Positions 42,287 to 52,748 of a DNA stretch of 64,000 bases are shown piece after piece. Source of the stretch: Sphingobacterium sp. SGR-19 (GTDB lineage: Bacteria > Bacteroidota > Bacteroidia > Sphingobacteriales > Sphingobacteriaceae). The notes beneath the pieces are model-generated. The model was not told the DNA's origin, did not search any database, and saw only the letters and a list, made by a program, of their open reading frames with translations. Each line of letters opens with the position of its first letter. Position 1 is the first letter of the stretch. Made by a program: the position numbers and the translations under genes. The stretch spans positions 124,001 to 188,000 of the forward strand of contig NZ_JAAKGS010000004.1 in NCBI RefSeq assembly GCF_011043555.1, given 5' to 3'.

Positions 42287-45200
42287 TGTTTTCTCTTTTG
42301 GTATTGTTTTTTGTATTCCGAGGGCGTCATTTTATACAATTCCTTAAAACTCGCCCTAAAATACTTCAGGTCGTTGAAACCGACTTCGTAGGCCACCTGC
42401 GACACGTTCATTTGTGTTTCGGTAATCAGTCTGCTTGCCTTCTTAAGCCGGATGAGCCGTATAAAAGTAGAAAGATTCTGACCCGTAAGTGCTTTGAGTT
42501 TGGTATAAATAACCGTGCGACTCATGTTCATCTGATTGATGAATGTGCCAACGTTGAAATCGGGATCGCTTATGTGTTGTTCAACAACTGAAATGGCTTT
42601 TTCCAAAAAGAGTTCGTCTGGGGAAGATAACGTCAGCTTTTTAGGCTCCAAGATGGTATCTTGTTTAAATTTGCGGACGAGATTGGCTCTTGTTTTTAAT
42701 AAATTGTCGACCCTAAGCTCTAAAATTTCTGCATTAAACGGTTTGGTAATATAGGCATCTGCCCCTGTACGATAGCCTTTCTCCTGATGGATGGGAGACG
42801 TTTTCGCCGTTAATAATATCACGGGGATATGACTGCTGATCAGCGTCGTTTTCATGCGCAGACAGAGTTCAAAACCGTCCATAACGGGCATCTGTACGTC
42901 GCTGATGACCAGATCAATAGCCTCTTGATGAGCGATCGCAATAGCATCTTCTCCGTTTTCGGCGGTGAAAACACGGTATTTGTCCTTGAATATTTCTTGA
43001 ATGAACTTTTGAAGATCGATGTTGTCTTCCACAATGAGAAGATTTTGTCGGCTTTCCACAAAATGGGTGTCGGACGAAGGTTCTGTGTCTATACCTATCT
43101 CTTGCTGTAGGTCAAGTTGATCTTCTCCTACATCCACGTATTGGAAGTCTTCTTCGTATCTTTCGAAGATAGCTGATTCTTCTATACATTCATTTTTTTC
43201 CAGATGTTCGTTTCCCAACTTTAATAAGATACTAAAACGTGTACCCTTGGTTTCAGAGCTGTTGACGATGATCTTGCCCCGATGAAGCTCCACGAGTCGC
43301 TTGGTCAGGGAAAGTCCTATACCGGATCCGAGATTCTTTTGTTTGTAAGGAAGCTGGTAAAACTGCTCAAAAATGAGCGGAAGATCTTCTTTGGAGATAA
43401 CTGGCCCGAAATTAAGGACACTAATTTTTACATAATTCACAAGCTTACCATTCACTTTCTTTGAGGTAGTAGAAACATATATCGTTATATCGCTGTCGTC
43501 ATGACTGAATTTGAAGGCATTCGACAATAGGTTAAACAACATGTTTTTCAGCTTAGCCTTATCGAACCAGACGGGAATATGATCATGGCGCGTGATGAAC
43601 CGATATTGGATGTTTTTTTTATCTGCAAGTTCATCAAAGGAGCTTTTTACATCCTTTATAAAAGGTATAATATTATTTTTTGTAGCTTGTAAGGTAAGCT
43701 TTCCGGATTCACTTTTTCTAAAATCCAATATCTGATTGACCAACTGTAATAGCATCTTCGCGTTTTTCAACATAATGTCATGTTGCTGTTTGATGTGAGA
43801 GTCGCCCAGCTTCTTGTGAACCATCTTTTCGAGCGGGCCAATAATTAATGTCAGCGGTGTTCGGAAATCGTGGGATATGTCGGTGAACAGCTGCAGCTTT
43901 AATTGGTTGGTCTCTTCTGCTCGCTCTTTTTCTTTTCGCTCTTTTATACGAAGAAGTGTCAATTTTCGGATGTAAAGAAACAGGCCGCTACACGCGAGGA
44001 AATAAAGTAAATACGCCCACCAGGTTTCCCATGGGGGAGGGAGTACACGAATGTGAAGTGTTGCCCCTCGCTCATTCCAGATTCCATCGTTGTTCGCGCC
44101 GATCACTTTAAAAATGTATTCCCCTTGTTGAATATTGGTGTATACGGCGCGTCGCTGATTGCCTATGTAATTCCAGTTGTCGTCATTTCCTTCCAATTTA
44201 TATGCAAATTCGTTTTTCTCAGGACGCATATAACTAAGCGAGGTAAAATCGATACTGAAATTATTTTCATTGTATGTTAATGTAATCGAGGTAATGGAAT
44301 CGGTGATTTTAGTGAAATAAGTATTATTTACGTCGATATTGGTGATATCAATAGGTGGAACGAAGGTATTTCTTCGAAGGTCCTTTGGATTGAAATAAGT
44401 CAGCCCATTTGTTCCACCAAAGAACAGTTCTTTTTTACTTGTCTTAAAAAAAGAACCATAATTAAATTCGTTGCCCTGGAGCCCGTCGGATTGGTTATAG
44501 TTTCTTATCGAGTTGGATGCTGTTTCTATTTGGCTAAGACCGTTATTGGTACTTATCCAGATCTTACCGTTGTCGTCGGGTAGGATACCATAAATAATAT
44601 CATTTGGTAAACCGTCTTTTGTACTATAAGATTTTGTTGTTTTTCTTTTAGGGTTGTATATATACAAGCCTTGCCCTTCTGTTCCGATCCAATAATAGCC
44701 GGTTGGAGCTACGAATATGCTATTTACATAGAGCGGCGGCTCGGTTTGGGCTACTTCCTTGACTTGTATGCGCTGTTTTTGCTTTGTTTCAATATGAATG
44801 GTTTCCAGGCCATTGTTTCCGCCAATAAGTAAGACATTTGGATTGTGGGTCTGGGCGATACTCATGACGGTTTTAATATCTTTGTCGATTTTAGAAAGCG
44901 TTTTTTTATGTGTATCGTAAAAAATCAAACCTCCCGTAAGAGTCCCGATCCATATATTTCCGTTATAGTCTTCAAAAAGTGTTAGAACTTTATAGGCTTT
45001 TAAGGAGATATTTTGGTTCTGAGGAAAATCTATTTTTTGAAATTTAAAGGGTTTTTGTCTGGGATTTAGAAAGTTTAGTCCACCATCGTGTATTCCAATC
45101 CAGATATTGCCATTGCGGTCTATTAGAACTGATTTGATATTATTGGCACTCAGGCTGTTTGGGTCATGTGGGTTATGGTTGTAGTAGGTGAATTTATGTG

Positions 45201-46401
45201 TGCGTCTGTCGTAAAAGTTTAATCCACCTCCCTCCGTACCTATCCATAGGTTTCCCTCGGCGTCTTCTGTTATCCCGCTAACGACTTTGTAGTTTAATTT
45301 GTTATCGGTATTGCCCGAATAGATGCTTTTAAAAGCACCATTATCCTGGTTATAATAGTTGACACCATCCGCCCATGTTCCAATCCACATGTCGCCGCGG
45401 GAATCACGGATAATTCTATAAATCGAGTTTTGGCTTAAACTCGTGAAATTGTCCGGATCGTGTACAATATGCTTTAATTTCTGGCGGTCGTTGCTTAAAA
45501 TATAAAGCCCCGAATAGCTCCCTATCCAAAGATTTCCAAAATGATCTTCACATAACGTACGTGTGGATGATGTAACAGCTTTTTTATGCTGAAATTCGAA
45601 GTCTATGAAACTTTCGGTGGAACGGTCGTACATTGCAAGACCTTGCTCATAACCAAGCCAAAGCGTGTTTTTTTTATCGATAAATAAGGTAGGTAGATCA
45701 TTGAGATGTATACGACTATTGTCAGCTTTCTGTGGATAGTGTATTCGTTTAAAAAAGCCTTTCTCCCTGTTGTACACATCAATATATTTGGTGTTACAAA
45801 TCCAGATATTACCCTCGTTGTCCTTTAGGAAGGATCGTAGGTTATTGTCACTCAGTGAATTAGATTTTCCATGTTTTTTTTGAATTTTTTTGACCTCATT
45901 TGTCTTTATATTTAGTTGGATAATACCGTTTTCGGTGGCGACCCATAGTATACGGTTGCTTACCTGTATAATCCCGCGTATCACGTTATCCGCCACGGCA
46001 TTCGGGGAATCCGCGAATGTGTAACGAATGAAGTTGTCAGAAATAGGATTGTATTTGTTTAAACCCCCTTCGGTACCTACCCAAAGATTCCCGTCCTGAT
46101 CTTCATATATAGCGTGTATATTGCTGTTGCTTAGACTAGTACTATCTGCTGTATTGTGTCGATAGACCACAAATTTTTCACCATCGAATTTGTTTAAGCC
46201 ATCTCGCGTTCCGAACCAGATATATCCTTTCTTATCCTGTATAATCTCTGCTACAGATCTTTGCGACAAGCCATTTACAGAAGTGAAATGCTGGAATTTT
46301 AGATCCTCCGGTATAGTATTTAGTTTTTGTGCATATGCCGTCTGAAAAAATGTCCCCCAAAAAAGTGCAAAAGAAAAGAAATAAATGTTCATTCGAAACA
46401 C
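42277..46401 (-). CDS. Hybrid two-component system regulator (HTCS)
   Basis: A 1374-residue one-protein sensor regulator of PULs. Order: signal peptide (1-24); periplasmic two-component-propeller repeats (about 30-690, with repeated GxxWIGTxxGGLNxYN motifs); Y_Y_Y domain (about 725-790); one membrane span (795-811); HisKA with H844 (DISHDFRTPLTL); HATPase (about 950-1070, GSGIGLSLTKRL); receiver with D1168 (VISDVQMPVMDG); AraC-type DNA-binding domain (about 1270-1370, VAYEVGFNDLKYFRASFKE). All catalytic residues appear intact. It would bind an oligosaccharide from the locus's polymer and activate the PUL. It lies 22 bases downstream of GH88 and reads away from the susC operon. Confidence 0.95.
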   Translation of the reverse strand: MFRMNIYFFSFALFWGTFFQTAYAQKLNTIPEDLKFQHFTSVNGLSQRSVAEIIQDKKGYIWFGTRDGLNKFDGEKFVVYRHNTADSTSLSNSNIHAIYEDQDGNLWVGTEGGLNKYNPISDNFIRYTFADSPNAVADNVIRGIIQVSNRILWVATENGIIQLNIKTNEVKKIQKKHGKSNSLSDNNLRSFLKDNEGNIWICNTKYIDVYNREKGFFKRIHYPQKADNSRIHLNDLPTLFIDKKNTLWLGYEQGLAMYDRSTESFIDFEFQHKKAVTSSTRTLCEDHFGNLWIGSYSGLYILSNDRQKLKHIVHDPDNFTSLSQNSIYRIIRDSRGDMWIGTWADGVNYYNQDNGAFKSIYSGNTDNKLNYKVVSGITEDAEGNLWIGTEGGGLNFYDRRTHKFTYYNHNPHDPNSLSANNIKSVLIDRNGNIWIGIHDGGLNFLNPRQKPFKFQKIDFPQNQNISLKAYKVLTLFEDYNGNIWIGTLTGGLIFYDTHKKTLSKIDKDIKTVMSIAQTHNPNVLLIGGNNGLETIHIETKQKQRIQVKEVAQTEPPLYVNSIFVAPTGYYWIGTEGQGLYIYNPKRKTTKSYSTKDGLPNDIIYGILPDDNGKIWISTNNGLSQIETASNSIRNYNQSDGLQGNEFNYGSFFKTSKKELFFGGTNGLTYFNPKDLRRNTFVPPIDITNIDVNNTYFTKITDSITSITLTYNENNFSIDFTSLSYMRPEKNEFAYKLEGNDDNWNYIGNQRRAVYTNIQQGEYIFKVIGANNDGIWNERGATLHIRVLPPPWETWWAYLLYFLACSGLFLYIRKLTLLRIKERKEKERAEETNQLKLQLFTDISHDFRTPLTLIIGPLEKMVHKKLGDSHIKQQHDIMLKNAKMLLQLVNQILDFRKSESGKLTLQATKNNIIPFIKDVKSSFDELADKKNIQYRFITRHDHIPVWFDKAKLKNMLFNLLSNAFKFSHDDSDITIYVSTTSKKVNGKLVNYVKISVLNFGPVISKEDLPLIFEQFYQLPYKQKNLGSGIGLSLTKRLVELHRGKIIVNSSETKGTRFSILLKLGNEHLEKNECIEESAIFERYEEDFQYVDVGEDQLDLQQEIGIDTEPSSDTHFVESRQNLLIVEDNIDLQKFIQEIFKDKYRVFTAENGEDAIAIAHQEAIDLVISDVQMPVMDGFELCLRMKTTLISSHIPVILLTAKTSPIHQEKGYRTGADAYITKPFNAEILELRVDNLLKTRANLVRKFKQDTILEPKKLTLSSPDELFLEKAISVVEQHISDPDFNVGTFINQMNMSRTVIYTKLKALTGQNLSTFIRLIRLKKASRLITETQMNVSQVAYEVGFNDLKYFRASFKELYKMTPSEYKKQYQKRKHQE

Positions 46402-46423
46402 AGTTATGAGTCAAATTTAAGCA

Positions 46424-47602
46424 TTATAGCCCTCTTTCCCTAAGGCGAATCAGTGCTTCTATATAATAGTAATCAGCATAATTTAATGGAACGTCTATTT
46501 CGTTTCCATGAGGTATACTTCCGACGCTGTGTTTTAAAATAAAATTTCCGTTCTCTCCGCTCTTTGCGGTATACGTGTCACTTGACAAAGAGTCAAGAAT
46601 ATGCTGGGCAGATGAGAGATATTTATCATCTGTATATTTGCTCAGTTCCAACAATGCAGAAGCGATAATGGCACCGGCTGAAGCATCTCTGATTTCATTT
46701 GGGATGTTGGGAGCATCAAAATCCCAATAGGGAACACCATCTTCGGGATAGTTAGGATGATTCAGAATAAAAGCCGCTATTTTCTCTGCAAAATCAAGAT
46801 ATTTTCCATCCTTTGTATAACGATAACACATAGTGTATCCGTATAAGGCCCAAGCTTGTCCTCGCGCCCATGCACTTTCATCCGAATAACCCTGTGCTGT
46901 TACTTTATGAGCCACCTTACCTGTTTCCGGGTCGTAGTCTACAACATGGAAAGAGCTGCCGTCGGGCCTAAAATGGTTCGTCATGGTTGTATTGGCATGT
47001 GCAATAGCTACGTTTCTATAGCTACTATCGCCCGTGATATTACTTGCTTCAAATAACATCTCCAGATTCATCAAATTGTCAATGATGACCGGAAACGTCC
47101 AACCTCTCTCGGATTGCCAGCCCTGATCTACGTCCCAACTCTGTATGCACCCCACCGTATCGTTGAAGCGGGTGGATAATGCGTTGGCAGCGTCAATCAA
47201 TACTCGTTTATATCGCTCTTCCTTCGTTATTCTATAAGCTTTTCCATATGAGTTGTTAAAAATGAAGCCCAAATCATGATCTGTGGTCAGATCTTTATGT
47301 CTTTCAAATAACTGCTGTGAAGCTTCGGCTGCCTCCTTCCATTTTTTGTCATTGGAGACCTCGTATAGCATCCAACAAGTACCCGGCCAAAACCCTTCGG
47401 TCCAGTCATAAGAAGATTGTATCCAATGAATATGGCCGTCCTTCGTCAAGGTTCTAGGATTCTTGTTCTCTTGGAGCGCTACGTCGCGCAGCGCTGAAAG
47501 CTGTTTTTCACCTCTATCCAGTAATGCTTTGCTGCTATCGTCTATCTGGCAGCTAAAAAACGTCAAGGAGCATAAAAGTAAGGTTGACTTGATTATCTTC
47601 AT
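46424..47602 (-). CDS. GH88 unsaturated glucuronyl hydrolase, lipoprotein
   Basis: Hydrolyses the 4,5-unsaturated uronic acid left at the non-reducing end by polysaccharide lyases, by hydration of the double bond. The 392-residue protein has a lipobox (LTFFSC, Cys18) and the (alpha/alpha)6 barrel of GH88. Two key aspartates are in place: D110 in DHDLGFIF and D175 in VIIDNLMNLEML; also SAWARGQAWALYGYTM. Surface or periplasmic location is implied by the lipobox. It is divergent from the susC operon and upstream of the HTCS gene. The product would open to DK-I, the KduI substrate. GH88 rather than GH105 is chosen by sequence character; confirm by search. Confidence 0.92.
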   Translation of the reverse strand: MKIIKSTLLLCSLTFFSCQIDDSSKALLDRGEKQLSALRDVALQENKNPRTLTKDGHIHWIQSSYDWTEGFWPGTCWMLYEVSNDKKWKEAAEASQQLFERHKDLTTDHDLGFIFNNSYGKAYRITKEERYKRVLIDAANALSTRFNDTVGCIQSWDVDQGWQSERGWTFPVIIDNLMNLEMLFEASNITGDSSYRNVAIAHANTTMTNHFRPDGSSFHVVDYDPETGKVAHKVTAQGYSDESAWARGQAWALYGYTMCYRYTKDGKYLDFAEKIAAFILNHPNYPEDGVPYWDFDAPNIPNEIRDASAGAIIASALLELSKYTDDKYLSSAQHILDSLSSDTYTAKSGENGNFILKHSVGSIPHGNEIDVPLNYADYYYIEALIRLRERGL

Positions 47603-47963
47603 TCTGTTGTATATTTATTTAAAGCGATGTGTTTGTTCAGCTAATATGTCGTTTAAAGATCGTCCATCCGATCTGAACGAAAAGGTTTGATTTGATTTCT
47701 TCTCATTAGTCTTACCAAATTGTTAGCGACAAACAAATTAAAGAAATTTTAACTGGAGCGGTAGGGGGGTAATCGTCTGAATGAAAGGTGTTAAATGTCC
47801 AGGGTTTAAAATACCCCCTTAATTTAGACACTTTACCCCCTTTGCTGTGCGGATTGTTTTTAGATATTTGCAACACGCAGTTATTAAAACCATTATTTAA
47901 AAACAATTATAAAACCAAAAGAAGCATGTTGTGTATATGCTAGCTTTTATAAACGATACGATC
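47603..47963. promoter_or_regulatory. PUL control region with TACCCCCTT repeats
   Basis: 361 bases between divergent GH88 and the glycan-binding lipoprotein gene. Two identical TACCCCCTT boxes (47812-47820 and 47834-47842) are 22 bases apart, two helical turns, and an inverted relative AGGGGGGTA is at 47763-47771. A TTTG at 47841-47844 and GATATTTG at 47863-47870 (18-base spacing) make a good promoter for the rightward operon, with the second box overlapping the -33. The placement fits activation by an AraC-type regulator such as the HTCS. The leader would be about 88 bases. Confidence 0.6.
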
Positions 47964-49568
47964 ATGAAAAATAAGACACGGCTTTTATTCCTGCTCTGCT
48001 GTTGGGTGGTAGTCTCCTTTTCTTGTAAGGACGATTTTAAAACCAACCCACCTGGAGCTCCCTACGATCTACGGTATGTAAGTGTTGGCAATGCCCGGGA
48101 GGGTGGCCAGATTGTGACGGCCCCACCTACAGTACAGACCGGAGGGCTGACACCGACGTTTGAGCTGATGGGTATTTCAAGGAGCGACGGCTCATCTTTG
48201 GATGATTCCTACCTGCAATACGTGCATATTGGCGAGAGCCATACGGTGGATATTCCCATTAGTCCAGATGCAGGTTATGTGGATGAATATGGAAACCCAC
48301 TTACTTTTTTTGCTTCGGAGAACACAGCGAGCAATGGTATAATCACGGTAGCTGCGGGACACACTTTTACCGCGGGCGACTACTATTTTGATATTAAAGT
48401 AACGACGCAGGATGGTACTACCAAGTACGAAGCGGTATTTAAGAAAGCATTTCATTTGAACGTGGGGCCACTATTGCCGACAAATCTTGTTTATACGCCG
48501 AAAAATCAAAATTTGGTATATGGCCAAACGGATAGTAAAACCTCCGCTCCGCTTCTGCCCAGTGCCAATCCGGATGTGACCTATGAGCTGGCAACAGAAG
48601 AAGACAAGCTGGTCATCGATGGTAAAACGGGAGAGGTTTCCCTCTCGCCAGGTTACGCCTACTCGGGTTACGATACATTGACGCCCGTCGTGCGCGTTGT
48701 TAGTAACATTACTGACGAAGAGGTCTTATTCGACGGGAAATTGACTACCATCATTACCGACCGACCGGAAGTTATGCCACGAGAAACCATTTATTTCTTC
48801 TATCCTACGTTGCGGACTTCCGGATCGTATCCTACCGGAGGTGACGGTTTCTCGGTACAGGTTATCCAACCCGGTGTTGGTGATGATATCTGGGGTGAAA
48901 TTGATAATAGCTCAGGCCGGGCGTTTATAGCACCGCCTGAACGACCACAGCAGAACACCACGCAGACGATACTTGAAAATCAACTACACAACGGTTCGGG
49001 GGTCACCACACCGACTACAAGCTGGATGGTTACCACCACGCAGGACTTAACGCCTTTTGAATATGGCTACGACTTATCCTTTGACTATTATTATATGCCG
49101 CACTTTCAAACTTATATGGCAGACGGGCGGACGCCCGCAGACATGGAAGTGTATATTTCGACAGACTATACCGGCGGCACCATTCAAGACGCCAATGGCA
49201 ACTGGTTGAATGGTACCTGGACACAGGTTAACGACGTGATGCGTTGTCAACGTTCCGAAGGTACGGCGGGCAGTAATTCAGCTGGAGCGCCTTGGGGGCC
49301 AGCGTTTATCGGCACACCTTATCCGGGCAATCAAGCAGGGCCCGATCCGGATGATCGTAAACGACCGGAGCTGGGTACCTTTTACGGTAAGTGGGTGAAA
49401 TGTACCTATGCTATTCCTGTGGAACAGGTTTCTACAACCTTTACTGTAGCGTTTAAAATAGCTTCTTATTTCGAAGGAGAATTGTTGAACAACGCATCCG
49501 CACCAGGACGAGGGGGAATTTTCTTCCTTTCGGACTTCCACTACAGAGCGGTAGAACCAGAAAACTAG
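47964..49568 (+). CDS. PUL surface glycan-binding lipoprotein (probable)
   Basis: A 534-residue lipoprotein, first gene of the rightward operon, 28 bases before susC. From ATG 47964 the leader is KNKTRLLFLLCCWVVVSFSC with Cys21 as lipid site, then CKDDFKTNPPGAPYD. Two Ig-like beta-sandwich repeats seem to occupy about 25-260 and the C-terminal half is unlike enzymes I know, with aromatic-rich YDLSFDYYYMPHFQTY. The C-terminal half resembles the DUF4958-type binding proteins of Bacteroides GAG loci, but I am not certain. Position next to susC/susD and the lipobox make a cell-surface binding role likely. Upstream in-frame starts are not family-like. Confidence 0.8.
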   Translation: MKNKTRLLFLLCCWVVVSFSCKDDFKTNPPGAPYDLRYVSVGNAREGGQIVTAPPTVQTGGLTPTFELMGISRSDGSSLDDSYLQYVHIGESHTVDIPISPDAGYVDEYGNPLTFFASENTASNGIITVAAGHTFTAGDYYFDIKVTTQDGTTKYEAVFKKAFHLNVGPLLPTNLVYTPKNQNLVYGQTDSKTSAPLLPSANPDVTYELATEEDKLVIDGKTGEVSLSPGYAYSGYDTLTPVVRVVSNITDEEVLFDGKLTTIITDRPEVMPRETIYFFYPTLRTSGSYPTGGDGFSVQVIQPGVGDDIWGEIDNSSGRAFIAPPERPQQNTTQTILENQLHNGSGVTTPTTSWMVTTTQDLTPFEYGYDLSFDYYYMPHFQTYMADGRTPADMEVYISTDYTGGTIQDANGNWLNGTWTQVNDVMRCQRSEGTAGSNSAGAPWGPAFIGTPYPGNQAGPDPDDRKRPELGTFYGKWVKCTYAIPVEQVSTTFTVAFKIASYFEGELLNNASAPGRGGIFFLSDFHYRAVEPEN

Positions 49569-49596
49569 AGTTATTGGATATACTAATTAATAAAAT

Positions 49597-52500
49597 ATGA
49601 GGAATAACCTATTTATTATACTAATTATCAGTGTCCTTTCCGCTTTCTCCGCACAGGCGCAGCAAAGTGTGAAAGGGACAGTAAGAGAGGCAAATGGAAC
49701 ACCGATCGGAGGCGTCAGTGTTTCTATAAAAGGAAAAACAGGCGGATCAACCACGACAGAGCAGGGGACGTATGTCATTAATAACGTACCATCCGATGCG
49801 GTGTTGATTTTTTCTTCCCTCGGATTTCGCCGAGAAGAACAGGCTGTCCTCGGTCGGCAGCAGATCGACATGGTGTTAGAGGTGGAAGATGTGAAGCTGG
49901 AGGAAGTGGTGATAGGCTACGATGTGGTCCGAAAGGAGGATCTAACGGGTTCGGTAGCTAGTGTCAACACCAAGCAACTTGCGGAAGCGCCTGCAGCCAA
50001 CTTTGATCAGGCGTTAGCCGGTCGGGTGGCGGGTGTACAGGTGACTTCACAGGACGGGACACCTGGGGCACCTTTACAGATCGTGATCCGGGGCGGAAAC
50101 TCCATAACCGGTGACAACTCTCCGCTTTACGTGGTGGACGGCGTACCTTTGGAAGGGTTTGATCCGGGTACCATCAATACGCGGGATATTAAGAGTTTTG
50201 ATATCCTGAAAGACGCTTCCGCGACCGCTATCTACGGCTCGCGGGGTGCAAACGGGGTCGTCGTGATCAATACCTACGGCGGGAATAACGACGGACGTAC
50301 GGATGTCGACATCCGGTCTTCGGCTTGGTTTGAGCATATTCCTACTCGCCTGGATGTGATGACTCCCTACGAGTACGTCGTTTACCAGCAAAAATTGGCT
50401 TACGCCAACGACAATTATGTACCAGGAACCAATGTAGAGCTTTTTAACCGGCGATATGTAGATCCGGAATTGTATCGCGGTGTAGAGGGAATCAATTGGC
50501 AAGACGAGATATTCCGTTCGACTAACTCGACGAACCAGTCGCTTTCTTTGCGCGGAGGCAACAGCAAAACGACGTTCTTGTATAGCGGAAACTTCGTGAA
50601 TCAACAAGGAACATTGATTGAGACGAATTTCCGGAAAATCAACAACCGACTGAAATTCACACACAAAATCGCGCCTAATTTCGAGGCAAATGTGCAGTTC
50701 GAGTATAGTCGGAACAACCACGATGGACAGATAGCGTCTGGAAATTCAAGACACAGTATCATCCGTGATGCAATATCCTTCCGCCCCTTGACACCGATCA
50801 ACTGGACAGATAGTGATGAGGCCGGCGTAGAAGATACTGACCCTTATCTTCTAAATCCCGTTCGCAGAATGCAGAGTACAGATCGCTTTCGGCTCGACGA
50901 TGTATTGGGGGGTACCCTTGGTTTCAATTATAATATAACGAAAAAATTGACGCTGAGCATGATGGGTAATTATCGAGCGAGTCTCCGGGAAACGACGACT
51001 TTCCATAAACGGGACTCTTATGAAGCAACCCGTACCAGTCGGGGAATCAACGGTTCGTTGACGAACAATCGCTGGGATGTGTTGTCAACCTCCAATACAT
51101 TGCGATATAAAGACCAAATTGGTAAACACAATTACGGCGTATTGGCTGGACTCGAGGCGCAGTACAATACATCAAAGTTCAATAGCCTACAGAACACCAA
51201 CCTGCCTACCGATGAGTTTGGTATATATAATCTTGGGATTGCGACCGCGTCAACCATTGCCGGTACGGACTATTCCAGAAATTCATTGTTTTCGGTCTTC
51301 GGAAGGGTCAACTACACCTACGACAATAAATATTTACTGACAGCAACGATGCGTACAGACGGCTCTTCTAAGTTTCGCACAGCCAACCGCTGGGGCTATT
51401 TCCCCTCATTTTCGCTCGCGTGGCGGCTTTCGGAGGAACCTTTCATCAAACCGATTGAAGCAATCACCGATCTTAAGCTTCGCGGTGGATGGGGAGCTAC
51501 GGGAAATAACCGTGTGGGGGATTTCGTGGCATACAATCTGTTTAGTGTCAACTCGAATAGTGGCTATATACTGGGCGCCAATCAAGGCTATGTTCCAGGT
51601 GCCTTTCAAAGCAATATGGCGGTGCCAGACCTGCGCTGGGAAAAAACGGAACAAACGAATATTGGATTGGATCTACAGCTCCTCCGACGGTATAATTTGA
51701 CGGTAGATGTTTACCAGAAGAACACGGTAGATTTGTTGCTGGCGGCCGATATGGCGCCAAGCACCGGCTTTGCACGTGTTCAACAAAACGTAGGCGAGGT
51801 TTCCAATAGAGGGATAGAATTTACATTAGAGTCTCAGAACATTCGGAATGCCAATTTCACTTGGAGCACCAATTTTAATATTTCCTTCAACCGGACCAAA
51901 ACGATACAGTTGAATAGTGGTCAGCATGAGATTCGTACCGATCCACAATGGGATGTGCAGTTCATGCAGACGGAATATCAGTATATTACGGAAGTCGGCC
52001 AGCCAGTAGGGATGATGTACGGCTTCGTATTCGATGGACTTTATCAGGTGGACGATTTCAGCTTCCAAAATGGAACATATACCCTTAAAGAGGGAATCCC
52101 GACGCATATGAGTGTCACTAAGCCGGGAATGGTACGGTTTAAGGATGTAAATGGTGACGGAATGATTAGTCAGGAAGACAGGACGATTATCGGTAACCCA
52201 CATCCAAAACATACCGGTGGGTTGTTCAATAATTTCCAGTATAAGTCTTTTGATTTTCAGTTTCTATTGCAATGGGCTTACGGATTCGACCTGTTGAATG
52301 GAAACCAGGCGGAATATGGAAATATATACCAGACTAGCAGAAATGGACTAAAGTCACTGACGAATTTCTGGACACCGACAAATCCGGATACGGAGATCGG
52401 CGGCATGCGGTTCGACGGTACAAACTTGTTAACACCCTTCGGTTACAAGTTGGATTCCAGACATATACAGGACGGTTCCTACCTCAAGCTAAAGACGGTT

Positions 52501-52719
52501 TCCTTCGGTTATAATCTTCCCGAGGACTTGATATCGCGCGTACGTATGAAGCGATGTCGGATATCGCTCTCCGCGCAGAACTTACTAACCTTGACAAAGT
52601 ATGAGGGTTATGACCCCGATGTGTCTGTAGGAAGGTTTGGGGCGTTAACCCCCGGCTTGGATTACTCTGCTTATCCGCAGAGCATGACGATATCGGCCGG
52701 ACTGGAACTTTCTTTTTAA
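49597..52719 (+). CDS. SusC-like TonB-dependent outer membrane transporter
   Basis: Outer-membrane beta-barrel that imports oligosaccharides with SusD as lid. The 1040-residue protein has a signal peptide (1-22), a carboxypeptidase-regulatory-like N-terminal domain (VKGTVREANGTPIGGVSVSI), a TonB-box/plug region starting near 105 (LEEVVIGYDVVRKEDLTGSV), and the SusC signature IKSFDILKDASATAIYGSRG then ANGVVVINT. The barrel ends with a terminal aromatic (GLELSF). It is followed by susD after 29 bases. Base composition looks more G+C-rich than the housekeeping genes nearby. Confidence 0.97.
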   Translation: MRNNLFIILIISVLSAFSAQAQQSVKGTVREANGTPIGGVSVSIKGKTGGSTTTEQGTYVINNVPSDAVLIFSSLGFRREEQAVLGRQQIDMVLEVEDVKLEEVVIGYDVVRKEDLTGSVASVNTKQLAEAPAANFDQALAGRVAGVQVTSQDGTPGAPLQIVIRGGNSITGDNSPLYVVDGVPLEGFDPGTINTRDIKSFDILKDASATAIYGSRGANGVVVINTYGGNNDGRTDVDIRSSAWFEHIPTRLDVMTPYEYVVYQQKLAYANDNYVPGTNVELFNRRYVDPELYRGVEGINWQDEIFRSTNSTNQSLSLRGGNSKTTFLYSGNFVNQQGTLIETNFRKINNRLKFTHKIAPNFEANVQFEYSRNNHDGQIASGNSRHSIIRDAISFRPLTPINWTDSDEAGVEDTDPYLLNPVRRMQSTDRFRLDDVLGGTLGFNYNITKKLTLSMMGNYRASLRETTTFHKRDSYEATRTSRGINGSLTNNRWDVLSTSNTLRYKDQIGKHNYGVLAGLEAQYNTSKFNSLQNTNLPTDEFGIYNLGIATASTIAGTDYSRNSLFSVFGRVNYTYDNKYLLTATMRTDGSSKFRTANRWGYFPSFSLAWRLSEEPFIKPIEAITDLKLRGGWGATGNNRVGDFVAYNLFSVNSNSGYILGANQGYVPGAFQSNMAVPDLRWEKTEQTNIGLDLQLLRRYNLTVDVYQKNTVDLLLAADMAPSTGFARVQQNVGEVSNRGIEFTLESQNIRNANFTWSTNFNISFNRTKTIQLNSGQHEIRTDPQWDVQFMQTEYQYITEVGQPVGMMYGFVFDGLYQVDDFSFQNGTYTLKEGIPTHMSVTKPGMVRFKDVNGDGMISQEDRTIIGNPHPKHTGGLFNNFQYKSFDFQFLLQWAYGFDLLNGNQAEYGNIYQTSRNGLKSLTNFWTPTNPDTEIGGMRFDGTNLLTPFGYKLDSRHIQDGSYLKLKTVSFGYNLPEDLISRVRMKRCRISLSAQNLLTLTKYEGYDPDVSVGRFGALTPGLDYSAYPQSMTISAGLELSF

Positions 52720-52748
52720 TCGATTATAAAACGGTATAAAATTAGGAA

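Noticed and set aside
47763..47842. G-quadruplex at the PUL control region
   Set aside because: Only one G-run of six on one strand and two C-runs; too few runs on either strand, so operator boxes are the better reading.
50074..50721. 215-codon minus-strand frame inside susC
   Set aside because: Complete antisense overlap with a well-supported TonB-dependent transporter; a composition shadow of the coding frame.
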